Source: Canibacter zhuwentaonis
Lineage (GTDB): Bacteria; Actinomycetota; Actinomycetes; Actinomycetales; Microbacteriaceae
Length of the DNA: 64,000 nt
Direction: 5' to 3'
Assembly: GCF_018531145.1 (NCBI RefSeq)
Contig: NZ_JAHDSZ010000002.1
Coordinates: 114,158-178,157, forward strand
In this document: piece by piece, positions 53,489 to 62,679 of the stretch
Layout: each line of letters starts with the position of its first letter
Numbering within the stretch: the stretch's first letter is position 1
Position numbers and translations under genes: made by a program
Notes under the pieces: model-generated
The model's database searches: none
Seen by the model: the letters and a program-made list of their open reading frames with translations, nothing else
Told to the model about the DNA's origin: nothing

Positions 53489-54451
53489 TTACTGCGCTGG
53501 TGCCAGAGCCTTTGCGATTTCTCTGGCGTTGTGCAGCAGGGCTTTGGTGTAGGTATTGGCGCTGTCATCGGCGCTCAGCGTGTCCGCGTACAGCTCCTGC
53601 TCGTTAATGTGAACGTGCCAGCCTTTCGCGGTCACAGATTCCTGCAGTGATTTAATTGCCTGCGGATTTGCCTGGCTGTCCATAAAAATGGTCGGGATTT
53701 TTTTTGCTGCGATCGTGTCTGCCAGCTCTTTCATCTGCTGCACGCTCAAGCTCGCCTCCGTTGAAATATAGTCGGTTGCCAGCACTTCGAGGTTGTAGGT
53801 GCGCCCGAAATAGTTGAATGCGTCGTGGCCGGTGACTAGCACGCGCGGCGCTGACACCTGCGCGAGCAGCTCCTGCGCTTGCATATGAGCTTGCATAATT
53901 TCGCCCTGATATTTGGTGGCATTTGCCTTGTAATCTGAGGCGTGTGCCGGGTCGATTTTGGCGATTTTATCCGCTATCGCAGGAATTAGGCTCGCCCACA
54001 GCCGTGGATCATTCCAGATGTGCGGATCATACTGCCCCTCTTCATCTGCGGCTTCGTCTAGCTTAATGAGGTTTTCAACCGGCACGAGCTTGCCCAGTTC
54101 GAGCTGACGCTCGCCGAGCGGGCGGAAAGCCGCTGTCATTTGCGCTTCAAGATTCAGCCCGTTGTGCACAACAAGATCTGAGGCGCGCATTTTCTCAATG
54201 TCTTTGGTTGTGGGCTGGTATGTGTGCGGATCGCCGCCCGGACCAACCAACGTTGTAACGGTAGCGTTTGGCGCAATATTGCTGAGCGCGTCGCCAATGT
54301 AACCGCTTGTTGCAAACAATTTTAGTTGCTGCTCTGACGTGCCCTGCTGTTTTGTTTCGGCAGAGCAGGAGGTGATTGCCGCGACCATGCCGCAGATTAG
54401 GGTGAGCGCGTATAGTTTTTTGCGAGCTTTTTTGGTTTTGAATAACTTCAT
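53489..54451 (-). CDS. mntA: Manganese-type metal-binding lipoprotein (cluster A-I)
   Basis: 320 residues. A lipoprotein signal (TLICGMVAAITSC) with Cys at ~29. Four expected metal ligands are visible: His in GGDPHTYQPT, His in YDPHIWNDPRLW, His in VTGHDAFNYFGR and Asp in FMDSQANPQ. His-His-His-Asp is the pattern seen in Mn/Fe binders (MntA, TroA), and no His-rich zinc loop is present. The DtxR-type regulator and operator upstream fit Mn or Fe. The substrate assignment is an inference. Confidence 0.85.
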   Translation of the reverse strand: MKLFKTKKARKKLYALTLICGMVAAITSCSAETKQQGTSEQQLKLFATSGYIGDALSNIAPNATVTTLVGPGGDPHTYQPTTKDIEKMRASDLVVHNGLNLEAQMTAAFRPLGERQLELGKLVPVENLIKLDEAADEEGQYDPHIWNDPRLWASLIPAIADKIAKIDPAHASDYKANATKYQGEIMQAHMQAQELLAQVSAPRVLVTGHDAFNYFGRTYNLEVLATDYISTEASLSVQQMKELADTIAAKKIPTIFMDSQANPQAIKSLQESVTAKGWHVHINEQELYADTLSADDSANTYTKALLHNAREIAKALAPAQ

Positions 54452-54456
54452 GTTTA

Positions 54457-54490
54457 TAGTCTACCCTAAAAATATATTTAGGGTAGACTA
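54457..54490. promoter_or_regulatory. Palindromic operator for the metal-responsive repressor
   Basis: Perfect 14-bp arms TAGTCTACCCTAAA and TTTAGGGTAGACTA around a six-base centre. The right arm with its flanks, TTTAGGGTAGACTAAA, is itself a TTTAG-N6-CTAAA dyad of the DtxR/MntR kind, and the left arm is a near copy. It fills the 46-bp gap between mntR and mntA, just before the mntA start. The RNA would also form a hairpin. Binding is inferred, not shown. Confidence 0.7.
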
Positions 54491-54497
54491 AAGTTGT

Positions 54498-55169
54498 TTA
54501 TTTTTTGCCCGAAATCCAGATGTACTTAATAATCTGCGTAGACAGGGTTATTTCACCGTGTACGCCACGCGCGGTGAGGGTCTGAGTGAGCGGATCCGCT
54601 TTGATAATCTGGAAAATATCGCCGATACTGACGTTGAGCCTAGCCAGATACTGCAGCACCTGCGGGTCTGCGTCGGAGATGCGCTCAACAGTAACGCGCC
54701 TGCCGCAATCTTGCAGCGTGAGGGGAACGGCGTTGGGAATGTTGATTTTACCGTCTTTGGAGGGGATCGGGTCACCGTGCGGATCGCGCTCGGGGTTACC
54801 CAGCTGGGCTGCTATTCGGTCGATCATCAAATCGCTGCAGGCGTGTTCGAGGTTTTCTGCCTCATCGTGTACCTCATCCCAGCTGTAGCCGAGACTTTTT
54901 ACCAGGTAGGTTTCAATGAGCCGGTGTCGCCGAATCATTTCGAGCGCGGCAAGACGCCCCTTGGAGGTCAGCTTAATTGAGCCGTAGGGGAGCTTATCAA
55001 CAAGCTCCGCGAGTACCATTTTTTTCATAGCTTCTGTGACCGTTGCTGAGCGCACCCCGATGTAATCGGCCAGGCGCGAGGTTGTTATCGGGTCGGGGTT
55101 CCACTCACTGAGAGCCCAAATGGCTTTCAAATAGTTCTGAAAACTTGTCGATAGGTCGCTCACTGTCAC
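54498..55169 (-). CDS. DtxR/MntR-family metal-dependent transcriptional repressor
   Basis: 223 residues: an N-terminal winged helix (SFQNYLKAIWALSEW, VRSATVTEAMKKM), a dimerisation/metal-site helix region (LIETYLVKSLGYSWDEVHDEAENLEHACSD) and a C-terminal FeoA/SH3-like domain (~150-223). HDEAENLEHACSD carries the conserved metal-binding Glu, His and Cys/Asp positions. Three-domain form like IdeR/SirR. GTG 55169 is the start (GTG 55163 possible). It lies upstream of mntA in the same direction, with the operator in between. Confidence 0.9.
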   Translation of the reverse strand: MTVSDLSTSFQNYLKAIWALSEWNPDPITTSRLADYIGVRSATVTEAMKKMVLAELVDKLPYGSIKLTSKGRLAALEMIRRHRLIETYLVKSLGYSWDEVHDEAENLEHACSDLMIDRIAAQLGNPERDPHGDPIPSKDGKINIPNAVPLTLQDCGRRVTVERISDADPQVLQYLARLNVSIGDIFQIIKADPLTQTLTARGVHGEITLSTQIIKYIWISGKK

Positions 55170-55228
55170 AGTAATAGCATATCCTGGCGCGCGCGTAAAA
55201 GGTAATCGGGCAAAAATCTTGGCGAAAC

Positions 55229-55257
55229 TTGCTTAATGAGTGCGCGGCTACTATAAT
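55229..55257 (+). promoter_or_regulatory. Strong sigma-70 promoter of the small RNA
   Basis: TTGCTT (55229-55234), a 17-bp spacer and perfect TATAAT (55252-55257). It points right, away from mntR, toward the structured segment at 55266. No ORF follows. Confidence 0.7.
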
Positions 55258-55265
55258 TATTGTTT

Positions 55266-55350
55266 GCCAGACCGTTGCTAACCCCGGGCGCCAACCCTTC
55301 GTCGCTTAGAGCGAACTTTCGCCGAGAGGCGTTGCACGGTCTGGCTTTTT
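55266..55350 (+). ncRNA. Candidate small structured RNA, about 85 nt
   Basis: A perfect nine-base closing stem (GCCAGACCG with CGGTCTGGC) ends in TTTTT, so the RNA closes on an intrinsic terminator. Inside are two hairpins, TCGCT-TAG-AGCGA and CGCC-GAGA-GGCG (GNRA loop), plus a CCCCGGG segment. A strong promoter begins 37 bp upstream. It lies between convergent-facing pstB and divergent mntR, in a 202-bp gap without ORFs. It does not match SRP, 6S or tmRNA signatures that I know. It could be a new trans-acting RNA or a local regulator of pst or mnt. Confidence 0.6.
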
Positions 55351-55371
55351 AATATTCTAGAAGCTTATAGA

Positions 55372-56151
55372 TTACCCGAAACGCCCCGAAACATAGTCTT
55401 CTGTCGTCTGCTCGGCAGGGTTTGAGAAAATTGTTTTAGTGTCATCGTACTCAACCAGCTTGCCCGGTTTGCCGGTTTCTGCAACGTTAAAAAACGCTGT
55501 CATATCTGAGACTCGGGAAGCCTGCTGCATATTGTGCGTCACAATTACAATTGTGTAGTCTTTTTTCAGCTGCTCTATCAGATCTTCAATTGCCAGGGTT
55601 GAAATCGGGTCGAGCGCGCTGCACGGTTCATCCATTAGAAGCACAGCCGGAGACACCGCGATTGCCCGCGCAATACAGAGACGCTGCTGTTGCCCGCCAG
55701 AAAGTTCCGAGCCGGGCTTATCCAAGCGGTCTTTAACTTCCTTCCAGAGGTTTGCGCCGGTCAGTGATTTTTCGACAAGCTCCTCCGCCGCGGCGCGCGA
55801 TATTTTGCGGTTGTTGAGCTTTACTCCGGCCAATACGTTTTCGCGAATAGACATTGTGGGAAACGGATTGGGACGCTGAAAAACCATCCCGACCTGACGG
55901 CGCACGCGCACCGGATCCACGTTTGGAGCGTATAGCTCTTCGCCATCTAGGAGCACCTCGCCCTCAACGCGCGCGCCATCAATAACCTCGTGCATTCTGT
56001 TTAGAGTGCGCAAGAAAGTTGATTTACCGCAGCCGGAGGGACCGATAAGCGCGGTCACAGTGCGCGGGGAAATATGCATTGAGACATCCTCCACAGCAAG
56101 AAAGTTTTTGTAGTAGACGTGCAGATTATTTACTTCGATACGCTTTGACAT
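55372..56151 (-). CDS. pstB: Phosphate ABC transporter ATPase
   Basis: 259 residues: Walker [10 protein letters not shown], signature [16 protein letters not shown], Walker [14 protein letters not shown] (typical PstB), and H-loop [23 protein letters not shown] precedes ATG 56151. Last gene of pstSCAB; PhoU is not in the window. The small RNA at 55266 lies just past its stop, on the other strand. Confidence 0.96.
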   Translation of the reverse strand: MSKRIEVNNLHVYYKNFLAVEDVSMHISPRTVTALIGPSGCGKSTFLRTLNRMHEVIDGARVEGEVLLDGEELYAPNVDPVRVRRQVGMVFQRPNPFPTMSIRENVLAGVKLNNRKISRAAAEELVEKSLTGANLWKEVKDRLDKPGSELSGGQQQRLCIARAIAVSPAVLLMDEPCSALDPISTLAIEDLIEQLKKDYTIVIVTHNMQQASRVSDMTAFFNVAETGKPGKLVEYDDTKTIFSNPAEQTTEDYVSGRFG

Positions 56152-56164
56152 AATTACTCCAGAT

Positions 56165-57232
56165 CTATTTTTGCCCGTGCGGGGCGAATCGTTTAGAAAT
56201 AACTCGGGCGAGTAGGTTTAGTAGCATTACAATGATAATTAGCGTCAGTGCGCCCGCCCATGCTCTATCAATAAAAGCCGATGCGGGGTTGCCCTGGTTT
56301 GTGTATTGCGTGAACACAAACACCGGGATGGTTTGCATTCTGCCGTGGAAAAGGTTTGGGTTGAGGCTGGCAGTTGTGCCAGCGGTGATGATTAGGGGAG
56401 CGGTTTCGCCGATAATCCGTGCAATGGCGAGCATTATCCCGGTGGTAATCCCCGTTATCGCGGTTGGCAAAACAATCTTCACAATTGTGAGCCATTTTGT
56501 TACGCCGAGCGCGTATGATGCTTCGCGCAATTCTTTAGGTACCAGCCGTAGCATCTCTTCGCTGGATTTAATTACCACGGGAGCCATTAGTACGGCGAGT
56601 GAAACCGCGCTAGAAATTCCCAAGCGGACACCCGGACCAAACAGTAGCGCAAACAACGCGAACGCGAACAATCCCGCTACAATAGAGGGGATTCCGATCA
56701 TTACGTCCACCAGAAAAGTGATTGTTTTGGCGAGCCTGCCACGTCCGTATTCAACAAGGTAAATTGCTGTCATTAGACCTAGTGGCACCGCCATTAGGGT
56801 GGCGGCTAAGGTGATTAGAAGAGTGCCCACAAGCGCGTGCAGAGCGCCTCCGCCAGAACCGATAATATTGCGCATGGACGTTGTTAAAAACTCTAAATCA
56901 AAACGGGCGCTGCCGAGCTTTATTACCTCTGTGCCTACTGAAATCAGAGGTGCTACAGCAAGCAAAAAAGAGCAGGCGACGAGTCCTGTCATAAGTCGAT
57001 TAACGGCCTGCCTGCGCCCTTCAGTGGCAAGCGAAACCGTGAAAATAGCGCTTAAATAAAGCACCGCGGTAACAATTCCCGCCCCGAAAATATTGAGCGG
57101 ATCGCCGTTTGCGCTCGCAAGTAACCAGGCACCTGTAATTCCGATAGTCAAACACACGCCGAGCAGTGCGAGCGGTGCTGCGCGGTGCAGTTTTGCCCCG
57201 GAAAGCGTGCTCACTTCTAGTTGTTGTTGCAT
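56165..57232 (-). CDS. pstA: Phosphate ABC transporter permease PstA
   Basis: 355 residues with about eight membrane helices, two more than the E. coli six-helix core: extra N-terminal helices before ~110. The family block is [19 protein letters not shown], followed by [12 protein letters not shown] and [20 protein letters not shown] with the EAA-type contact loop. ATG overlaps the pstC stop (TAATG). It partners PstC. Confidence 0.93.
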   Translation of the reverse strand: MQQQLEVSTLSGAKLHRAAPLALLGVCLTIGITGAWLLASANGDPLNIFGAGIVTAVLYLSAIFTVSLATEGRRQAVNRLMTGLVACSFLLAVAPLISVGTEVIKLGSARFDLEFLTTSMRNIIGSGGGALHALVGTLLITLAATLMAVPLGLMTAIYLVEYGRGRLAKTITFLVDVMIGIPSIVAGLFAFALFALLFGPGVRLGISSAVSLAVLMAPVVIKSSEEMLRLVPKELREASYALGVTKWLTIVKIVLPTAITGITTGIMLAIARIIGETAPLIITAGTTASLNPNLFHGRMQTIPVFVFTQYTNQGNPASAFIDRAWAGALTLIIIVMLLNLLARVISKRFAPHGQK

Positions 57233-58191
57233 TAGTTAGCTCCAATTTTTATGTTGTGGCGGTTTATGCTCCAGCGAGCAATCGCGTTAACCAAAAAAGT
57301 AACAATAAACAGGATTAAACCGGTGGCGATTAAAACATTAATATTCGCGCCGTACGCCTCCGGGAAGCCGAGGGTGATATTGGCGGCAATTGTGCCCGGG
57401 TTATCTGAGCTGAGCAGTTTCAGATTAATTGCACCGGTCGCGGAAAGTACCATCGCAACCGCTGTTGCTTCACCGAGCGCGCGCCCGAGTCCGAGCATCG
57501 CGCCTGAAATAATACCGGTGCGCCCCAAAGGTAGCACTGCGGTGCGGATCACCTCCCAGCGAGTTGCGCCGAGCGCGAGCGCAGCTTCCTCGTTAAGGCG
57601 CGGAGTTTGCAAAAAAACTTCGCGACAAATTGCGGTCATAATGGGCAGAATCATAACCGCTAAAACAATTGCAGCGGTTAAAATTGTGCGCCCCGTGCCG
57701 CTCACAGGTCCGCTAAAAAACAGCGATAGCAGGGGCAAGTCTCCTGCTGCCAGGTGTGTTTTTTCATACAGCGGTTGGACAGCCGGTGCGAGCACTCCAA
57801 TGCCCCAGAGCCCGAACACCACGCTTGGCACGGCAGCTAGCAGATCCACAACATAGCCGAGCAGGCTCGCCAACCGGCGAGGCGCGTAGTGTGAAATAAA
57901 CAGAGCAATGCCGATCGCAAGCGGCAGTGATATTGCAAGCGCAAGTCCTGAAGACCAGACAGTGCCAAAAATAAGCGGCGTAACGTAGCTCAGAAAATCG
58001 CTTTTTAAGATTGAGGCGTTGCTCTTATCAGCAAAAAAAGCGGGGAGGCTTTTGAAGACTAAAAATATTGCAATAGTGATAAGCGTGGTCACTATCATTG
58101 CGGACGCAAAAACCGCGCTACCGCTAAAAACTCTATCGCCGAGCCCGAGTTTACTGCTTGGCGATGATATACCTTTAGTGTTTTTCAACAC
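57232..58191 (-). CDS. pstC: Phosphate ABC transporter permease PstC
   Basis: 319 residues, six core helices: SLPLAIGIALFISHYAPRRL, VPSVVFGLWGIGVLAP and LALGATRWEVIRTAVLP (EAA loop), then GLGRALGEATAVAMVLS. The GTG start at 58191 overlaps the end of pstS by 17 bp, so translation is coupled. The order pstS-pstC-pstA-pstB is the standard one. Confidence 0.93.
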   Translation of the reverse strand: MLKNTKGISSPSSKLGLGDRVFSGSAVFASAMIVTTLITIAIFLVFKSLPAFFADKSNASILKSDFLSYVTPLIFGTVWSSGLALAISLPLAIGIALFISHYAPRRLASLLGYVVDLLAAVPSVVFGLWGIGVLAPAVQPLYEKTHLAAGDLPLLSLFFSGPVSGTGRTILTAAIVLAVMILPIMTAICREVFLQTPRLNEEAALALGATRWEVIRTAVLPLGRTGIISGAMLGLGRALGEATAVAMVLSATGAINLKLLSSDNPGTIAANITLGFPEAYGANINVLIATGLILFIVTFLVNAIARWSINRHNIKIGAN

Positions 58192-59266
58192 CGCGTATTT
58201 CTCCTATAATCGCTCGTATTTTTTGTTTCGTGGAAGCCGTGAGCGGTGCGCTGCCCGTGTGCTTTGCCGCCTGCTGTTGGGCTTCATCACTTAAAATATG
58301 GTTTAGATATTCGCGAGTTAGTCTCGCTTGTTGCGGATCATTGTATATCTGGCACGCGGCAAGATAGCTCACGAGCACAATCGGATAGGTATTAGCTCCC
58401 GCCTGCGCGTGTTGCAATTGCAATACGTAGTCAAGCGAGCCGCGCGAGGGTTCTGGCTTTGCGTTATCGAGGGTTGCCGCCGCTGCTTCCGGAGAGATTG
58501 GCGTGTACACATCGCCGGTTTTAATTGCCACGGTTCCTAGCTCTTTTGTGCGCGAGGCATCCGCGTATCCAATTGTGCCGTTTCCGTGTTGGATAGCTGC
58601 GACTACGCCGGATGTGCCCTGCGCGCCCTCGCCGCCGTAACTACGTTCCCACTCTTCAATCACACCGGCACCCCAGATTTCGGGTGCGGCAGCGTTTAAA
58701 TACTGAGTAAAGTTTCCGGTTGTGCCTGATTTATCGGAACGATGCACGGGCTTAATGGTCGTATCCGGTAGTTGAACGTCTGGATTTTGCGAGGTTATTT
58801 GTGGATCCCTCCAGCTGGTGATCGCACCGGTGAAGATGCCTGCTATGGTTGCCGCATCCATATTGAGACTGCGCACGCCCGGAATATTAAACGCCACCGC
58901 GATCGCAGAGACATATGCCGGAAACTCTATAATCTGAGATTCTTTGGTGCAGCTGGCAAATTTTTTAGTTGCAAGCTCTTTTGGTTTGAATGCGCGATCC
59001 GTGCCGGCAAAGGCGCTGGCGCCGTTAATAAAAGCTTCGCGCCCGGTACCAGATCCTGCTGGATCGTAGTTTACTGTGACGTGCGGGTTTGCGGTCTGGA
59101 ATCCCACAATCCACACTTCCTGTGCAGCTCCTTGCGAAGACGCGCCAACGCCCGTGAGTTCACCGTAGAGTGAAGCTGAAGCGGTGGTGTCCGGAGCGGT
59201 GCAACCGCTCAATAGACCGAGAGTCGTTAAAATCGCAAGAACCTTTATGCTACGCAAGGGGTTCAT
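58175..59266 (-). CDS. pstS: Phosphate-binding lipoprotein PstS
   Basis: 363 residues. Lipobox LLSGC at ~18-22; phosphate-binding family blocks GVGASSQGAAQEVWIVGF, YDPAGSGTGREAFING, AFAGTDRAF, HRSDKSGTTGNFTQYL and GNGTIGYADASR. GSGTGR and RSDKSGT are the phosphate loops. Anchored outside the membrane, it feeds PstC/PstA. The upstream gap 59267-59505 holds direct repeats that may be a regulator site. Confidence 0.95.
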   Translation of the reverse strand: MNPLRSIKVLAILTTLGLLSGCTAPDTTASASLYGELTGVGASSQGAAQEVWIVGFQTANPHVTVNYDPAGSGTGREAFINGASAFAGTDRAFKPKELATKKFASCTKESQIIEFPAYVSAIAVAFNIPGVRSLNMDAATIAGIFTGAITSWRDPQITSQNPDVQLPDTTIKPVHRSDKSGTTGNFTQYLNAAAPEIWGAGVIEEWERSYGGEGAQGTSGVVAAIQHGNGTIGYADASRTKELGTVAIKTGDVYTPISPEAAAATLDNAKPEPSRGSLDYVLQLQHAQAGANTYPIVLVSYLAACQIYNDPQQARLTREYLNHILSDEAQQQAAKHTGSAPLTASTKQKIRAIIGEIRGVEKH

Positions 59267-59421
59267 TAAACTCCGTTCTGTGTAGGTAATGTAGCATCTA
59301 TTACAAGTTAATCATACTATAACATCGCAGGTCAGTTATACCGTGGCATTTAACACAGGTTAATTGTGCTCCAGATAGGAAAACGTGGTGGGGTGTTGCC
59401 GCGTGTTTTATGCCCTGGTTT

Positions 59422-59451
59422 ATGTGCTTAAATGTGCTCCAATGTAGGGTA
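59422..59451 (-). promoter_or_regulatory. Three 10-bp direct repeats upstream of pstS
   Basis: ATGTGCTTAA (59422), ATGTGCTCCA (59432) and ATGTAGGGTA (59442) run head to tail. A further TGTGCTCCA stands at 59365. Direct repeats at ten- or eleven-base spacing are the usual target of OmpR-family regulators such as PhoP, so this is a candidate Pho-type box. The rest of the 239-bp gap shows no gene. I see no convincing -10/-35 pair for pstS. Confidence 0.4.
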
Positions 59452-59505
59452 TATAAGCTCAGCGTTAAGGCGCGGTTTGTAAGCTTTGGACTGTCCCGCA
59501 GCAAT

Positions 59506-60459
59506 TTAGAGATAGTTAAAATTTGTTTCAACTGTAACAATTTCGGGTGTTTTGCTCTTAGTGATGTGAAACACAATAAATCCGGCGGGCGGCAGGTGTT
59601 TAACGGCGTATAAAAGCTCGCCATCCGGAGCAGCGTTGCAGCCGAGCGCTATTTCGCGCGCAATATCCGGCAATACCGGGCGGTGCGAGCAGATCACGGT
59701 GTTCTTGCCAGATGCGAGCGCGGCAGTAACACACTCGCGCAACCTAGCACTGTCTCCAAGATTCCACACATCCTGGCTGATTGCGTCCGTTATTGTTGGC
59801 GTAACGCCCAACTTGTGAGCCAGTGCGCTAACGGTGTTGCGACAGCGCTTAGCCGATGAGGTCACAATCCGCCGCAGTCTGTAAGCGGCAAGCTGCGGAG
59901 CGAGAGCTTGTGTTTGAGCAAGACCGGCATAGCTCAGCGGTCTTTTATGATCCACCTGATATTCGCCGCCGCGTTTTTCAGCCTGTGCGTGCCGCAGCAG
60001 TACCAGTGTAAAAGTATCGCCGCTATTATTCTCAAAGGTTTCAAGAAAGCGTTGCAGTATTTTTTTATCGCGCTCATAGCTTAGTCTTGCGACGGCAGCT
60101 GCCGCTGATAACCATCTGAGCGTTGTTACCTCGCTGTTTGGCTTAAAACTGTGCTTTGCTTGCATTTTTGCGGTTACTTTTGCCGCCCAATAGTGCACCT
60201 CTTTACACTGCCCAGATTTCAGAGCGTACTCGAGCATCCCGATCTTTGTACCGAGAGTTATGGCATACCCGGTTTCCTCGAGAGTTTCGCGCACAGCAGC
60301 CTGCGCGAGCGTTTCGCCGCGATCGAGTTTACCCTTTGGAAAACTCCAATCAGCGTATTTTTTACGCTTTATGAGCAGCACCTGCAGCTCACGCTTGTTA
60401 TGAGCCGTTGTGTGCAGCCGCCAACACAGGGTGCCTGCGGCGTAGACTCGTGCTCTCAC
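59506..60459 (-). CDS. mutT1: MutT1-type Nudix hydrolase fused to a histidine phosphatase
   Basis: 317 residues. N-terminal Nudix domain: GKLDRGETLAQAAVRETLEE, the GX5EX7REUXEEXGU box, near residue 43. C-terminal histidine phosphatase: LLRHAQAEKRG (RHG motif) near residue 153, VTSSAKRCRNT and a later HRPVLPDI with the second His. Mycobacterial MutT1 has this fusion and cleaves 8-oxo-dGTP/GTP and diadenosine polyphosphates. The ATG overlaps the ppk stop, so it is co-transcribed with polyphosphate kinase. Confidence 0.9.
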   Translation of the reverse strand: MRARVYAAGTLCWRLHTTAHNKRELQVLLIKRKKYADWSFPKGKLDRGETLAQAAVRETLEETGYAITLGTKIGMLEYALKSGQCKEVHYWAAKVTAKMQAKHSFKPNSEVTTLRWLSAAAAVARLSYERDKKILQRFLETFENNSGDTFTLVLLRHAQAEKRGGEYQVDHKRPLSYAGLAQTQALAPQLAAYRLRRIVTSSAKRCRNTVSALAHKLGVTPTITDAISQDVWNLGDSARLRECVTAALASGKNTVICSHRPVLPDIAREIALGCNAAPDGELLYAVKHLPPAGFIVFHITKSKTPEIVTVETNFNYL

Positions 60460-62636
60460 AGGCTTCTCCTTTTGCGCGCCGCGATTCGATCCTGCATTAG
60501 CAGCTCTTGTAACCGGGGCAGTTTTTCACCGTTTTTATCGCTTGCAACGCGCGCCCAGCTGTTATCTACCTGCAGCTCCCACAGATCCACCTCAGAATTA
60601 AAAGCGATCTCAAACAGTTTTGCAAGTCGCTGTTTCTGCTCTGATGACTCGATGCGCACCAAAACTTCAACTCGGCGGCTGAGGTTGCGGTGCATTAAAT
60701 CAGCGCTGCCAATATATATTTCACAGTCAGCATCAGGGCCAAACATAAAAATGCGCGAGTGCTCCAGATACCTGCCAAGCACGCTGTGCACACGGATATT
60801 CTCGCTTAAACCGGGCACTCCGGCACGCACCGAGCAAATTCCACGCACCAGAATATTGATTTGCACACCGGCAGAGCTGGCCTCGTATAGCGCCTCAATA
60901 ATATCTTCGTCGACCATCGAATTACATTTAATTTGCACTCGTGCGGCTTTGCCATCTTTCGCACGCGCGGTTTGCGCCGCGATCCGCTCGAGCAGTCCCT
61001 TGCGCAATTGCAGCGGCGCTACCAGCAGGCGATCATACTTTGTTTCGATCGCATAACCGGAGAGCATGTTAAACAGTTTTGTGACATCGCGACCAACCTC
61101 GCCAGACGAAGTGAACAGCCCCAAATCTTCGTAGATGCGGCTCGTTTTGGGGTTGTAGTTGCCGGTGCCGATATGGCAGTAGTGCGCCAGCCCGTGGCTT
61201 TCTTCGCGGATCACATGCACCAGCTTGCAGTGCGTTTTAAGCCCTACCAGCCCGTAAACAACGTGTACACCCGCCTGCTCGAGCTTGCGCGCCCAGTTGA
61301 TATTTGCCGCTTCGTCAAAGCGCGCTTTAATCTCAACGAGCGCGAGCACCTGTTTGCCGGCCTCGGCGGCGCGGATCAGTGCCGCCACAATAGGGCTGTC
61401 GCCTGATGTGCGATACAGTGTCTGCTTGATCGCAACAACGTTAGGATCCTGGCTTGCCTGCTCAATAAAGCTCTGCACTGTTGTCGCAAACGACTCGTAG
61501 GGGTGGTGCACAAGCTGGTCATTGCGCGCAATGGCGGCGAATATGTCAACCTTCTCGCTGGTTTTGCCGGTGGCAAAATCTGCTGGAGTCACTGGCACGT
61601 GCGGCCTAAACTTCAGATCTGAGCGCGCCAGGGAAACCAACGATGAGAGCCCGTGCAGATCCAGCGGGGAGGGCAGCGTGAACACCTGATTTTCGGCGAT
61701 GTCAAGCTCTGAGACGAGCAGTTTTATTGTGCGCGCGTCCATATCATCTGAGATTTCAAGGCGGATCGGCGGGCCAAAGCGCCTGCGCAGCAGCTCTTTT
61801 TCAAGCGCCTGGATGAGATCTTCCGTTTCGTCTTCTTCAATCACCATATCTTCGTTGCGAGTGACGCGGAAAACGTGGTGGTCGAGCACCTCCATACCGG
61901 GGAAAAGCTCGTCGAGCTGGTTTGCGATAAGCTCCTCTATTGCGATAAATCTGATGTTGTGAGCGTCTTCTCTTTTATCCACCCTCACAAATCGCGGCAG
62001 CATTTGCGGCACTTTCAAACGGGCAAACTCTGTTTTTTGCGTTTTGGGGTTTTTAACCCTTATCGACAGGTTCAGAGTGCGTCCCGAGATATACGGGAAC
62101 GGGTGTGCCGGATCCACCGCCAAAGGCATTAAAACGGGGTAGATGTGCGCCGCATAAAACTCTTTGAGAATTTTTTTGTCGGCTTTGTCGAGCTCTTGCC
62201 AGCGCACAATTTTAATGCCGGCGGCGGCGAGTGCCGGTTTAATTTGTGTGCTGAAACAGCGGGCGTGGCGTTCTTGTAGCGCGTATGCTCTGGTTATTAT
62301 CTGTTCAAACACGCGATCGGGCGCAACACCAATGTTGTTTGGCACGGCAAGCTTGGTTAGGATGCGGCGCTTTAGTCCCGCCACGCGCACCATAAAAAAC
62401 TCGTCAAGGTTGCTCGCGAAAATCGCGAGGTAGTTGGCACGCTCTAGCAGGGGAGTGTCGCTATCTTCTGCCATTTCAAGCACCCGCTGGTTGAATGCGA
62501 GCCAGCTGAGTTCACGGTCAATATAGCGGGCGGTGTTATCGGCGCTGCTGTGCACGCCAGTCACTGCCGCGGCAGGATTTGCCTGCTCTGCCTGCTGAGA
62601 ATTAGCCTCGCGGTGGTTTTTGTTGTGTTGCGCCAT
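60456..62636 (-). CDS. ppk: Polyphosphate kinase 1
   Basis: Makes inorganic polyphosphate from ATP, and can run backwards. 726 residues: RYIDRELSWLAFNQRVLEMA (N-terminal block), FPYISGRTLNLSI, VGLKTHCKLVHVI with the autophosphorylated His (HxK motif), and HYCHIGTGNYNPKTSRIYED. IYIGSADLMHRNLSRRVEV carries the second catalytic His. The first ~28 residues are Gln/Asn/Ala-rich and may be disordered. It sits next to pstSCAB and mutT1, a phosphate-handling cluster. Confidence 0.96.
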   Translation of the reverse strand: MAQHNKNHREANSQQAEQANPAAAVTGVHSSADNTARYIDRELSWLAFNQRVLEMAEDSDTPLLERANYLAIFASNLDEFFMVRVAGLKRRILTKLAVPNNIGVAPDRVFEQIITRAYALQERHARCFSTQIKPALAAAGIKIVRWQELDKADKKILKEFYAAHIYPVLMPLAVDPAHPFPYISGRTLNLSIRVKNPKTQKTEFARLKVPQMLPRFVRVDKREDAHNIRFIAIEELIANQLDELFPGMEVLDHHVFRVTRNEDMVIEEDETEDLIQALEKELLRRRFGPPIRLEISDDMDARTIKLLVSELDIAENQVFTLPSPLDLHGLSSLVSLARSDLKFRPHVPVTPADFATGKTSEKVDIFAAIARNDQLVHHPYESFATTVQSFIEQASQDPNVVAIKQTLYRTSGDSPIVAALIRAAEAGKQVLALVEIKARFDEAANINWARKLEQAGVHVVYGLVGLKTHCKLVHVIREESHGLAHYCHIGTGNYNPKTSRIYEDLGLFTSSGEVGRDVTKLFNMLSGYAIETKYDRLLVAPLQLRKGLLERIAAQTARAKDGKAARVQIKCNSMVDEDIIEALYEASSAGVQINILVRGICSVRAGVPGLSENIRVHSVLGRYLEHSRIFMFGPDADCEIYIGSADLMHRNLSRRVEVLVRIESSEQKQRLAKLFEIAFNSEVDLWELQVDNSWARVASDKNGEKLPRLQELLMQDRIAARKRRSL

Positions 62637-62679
62637 GTTCTAATAATCTCACGCATTTGCGATGCTGCCAAATTGGGTA

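Noticed and set aside
55266..55350. 4.5S (SRP), 6S, tmRNA or 6C RNA identity for the small RNA
   Set aside because: The SRP domain motif and the C-rich loops of 6C RNA are missing, and the length is too short for 6S or tmRNA.
60151..61056. 301-codon + strand ORF opposite mutT1 and ppk
   Set aside because: Ser/Arg/Cys-rich, a mirror of the bias in ppk; no ribosome-binding site.
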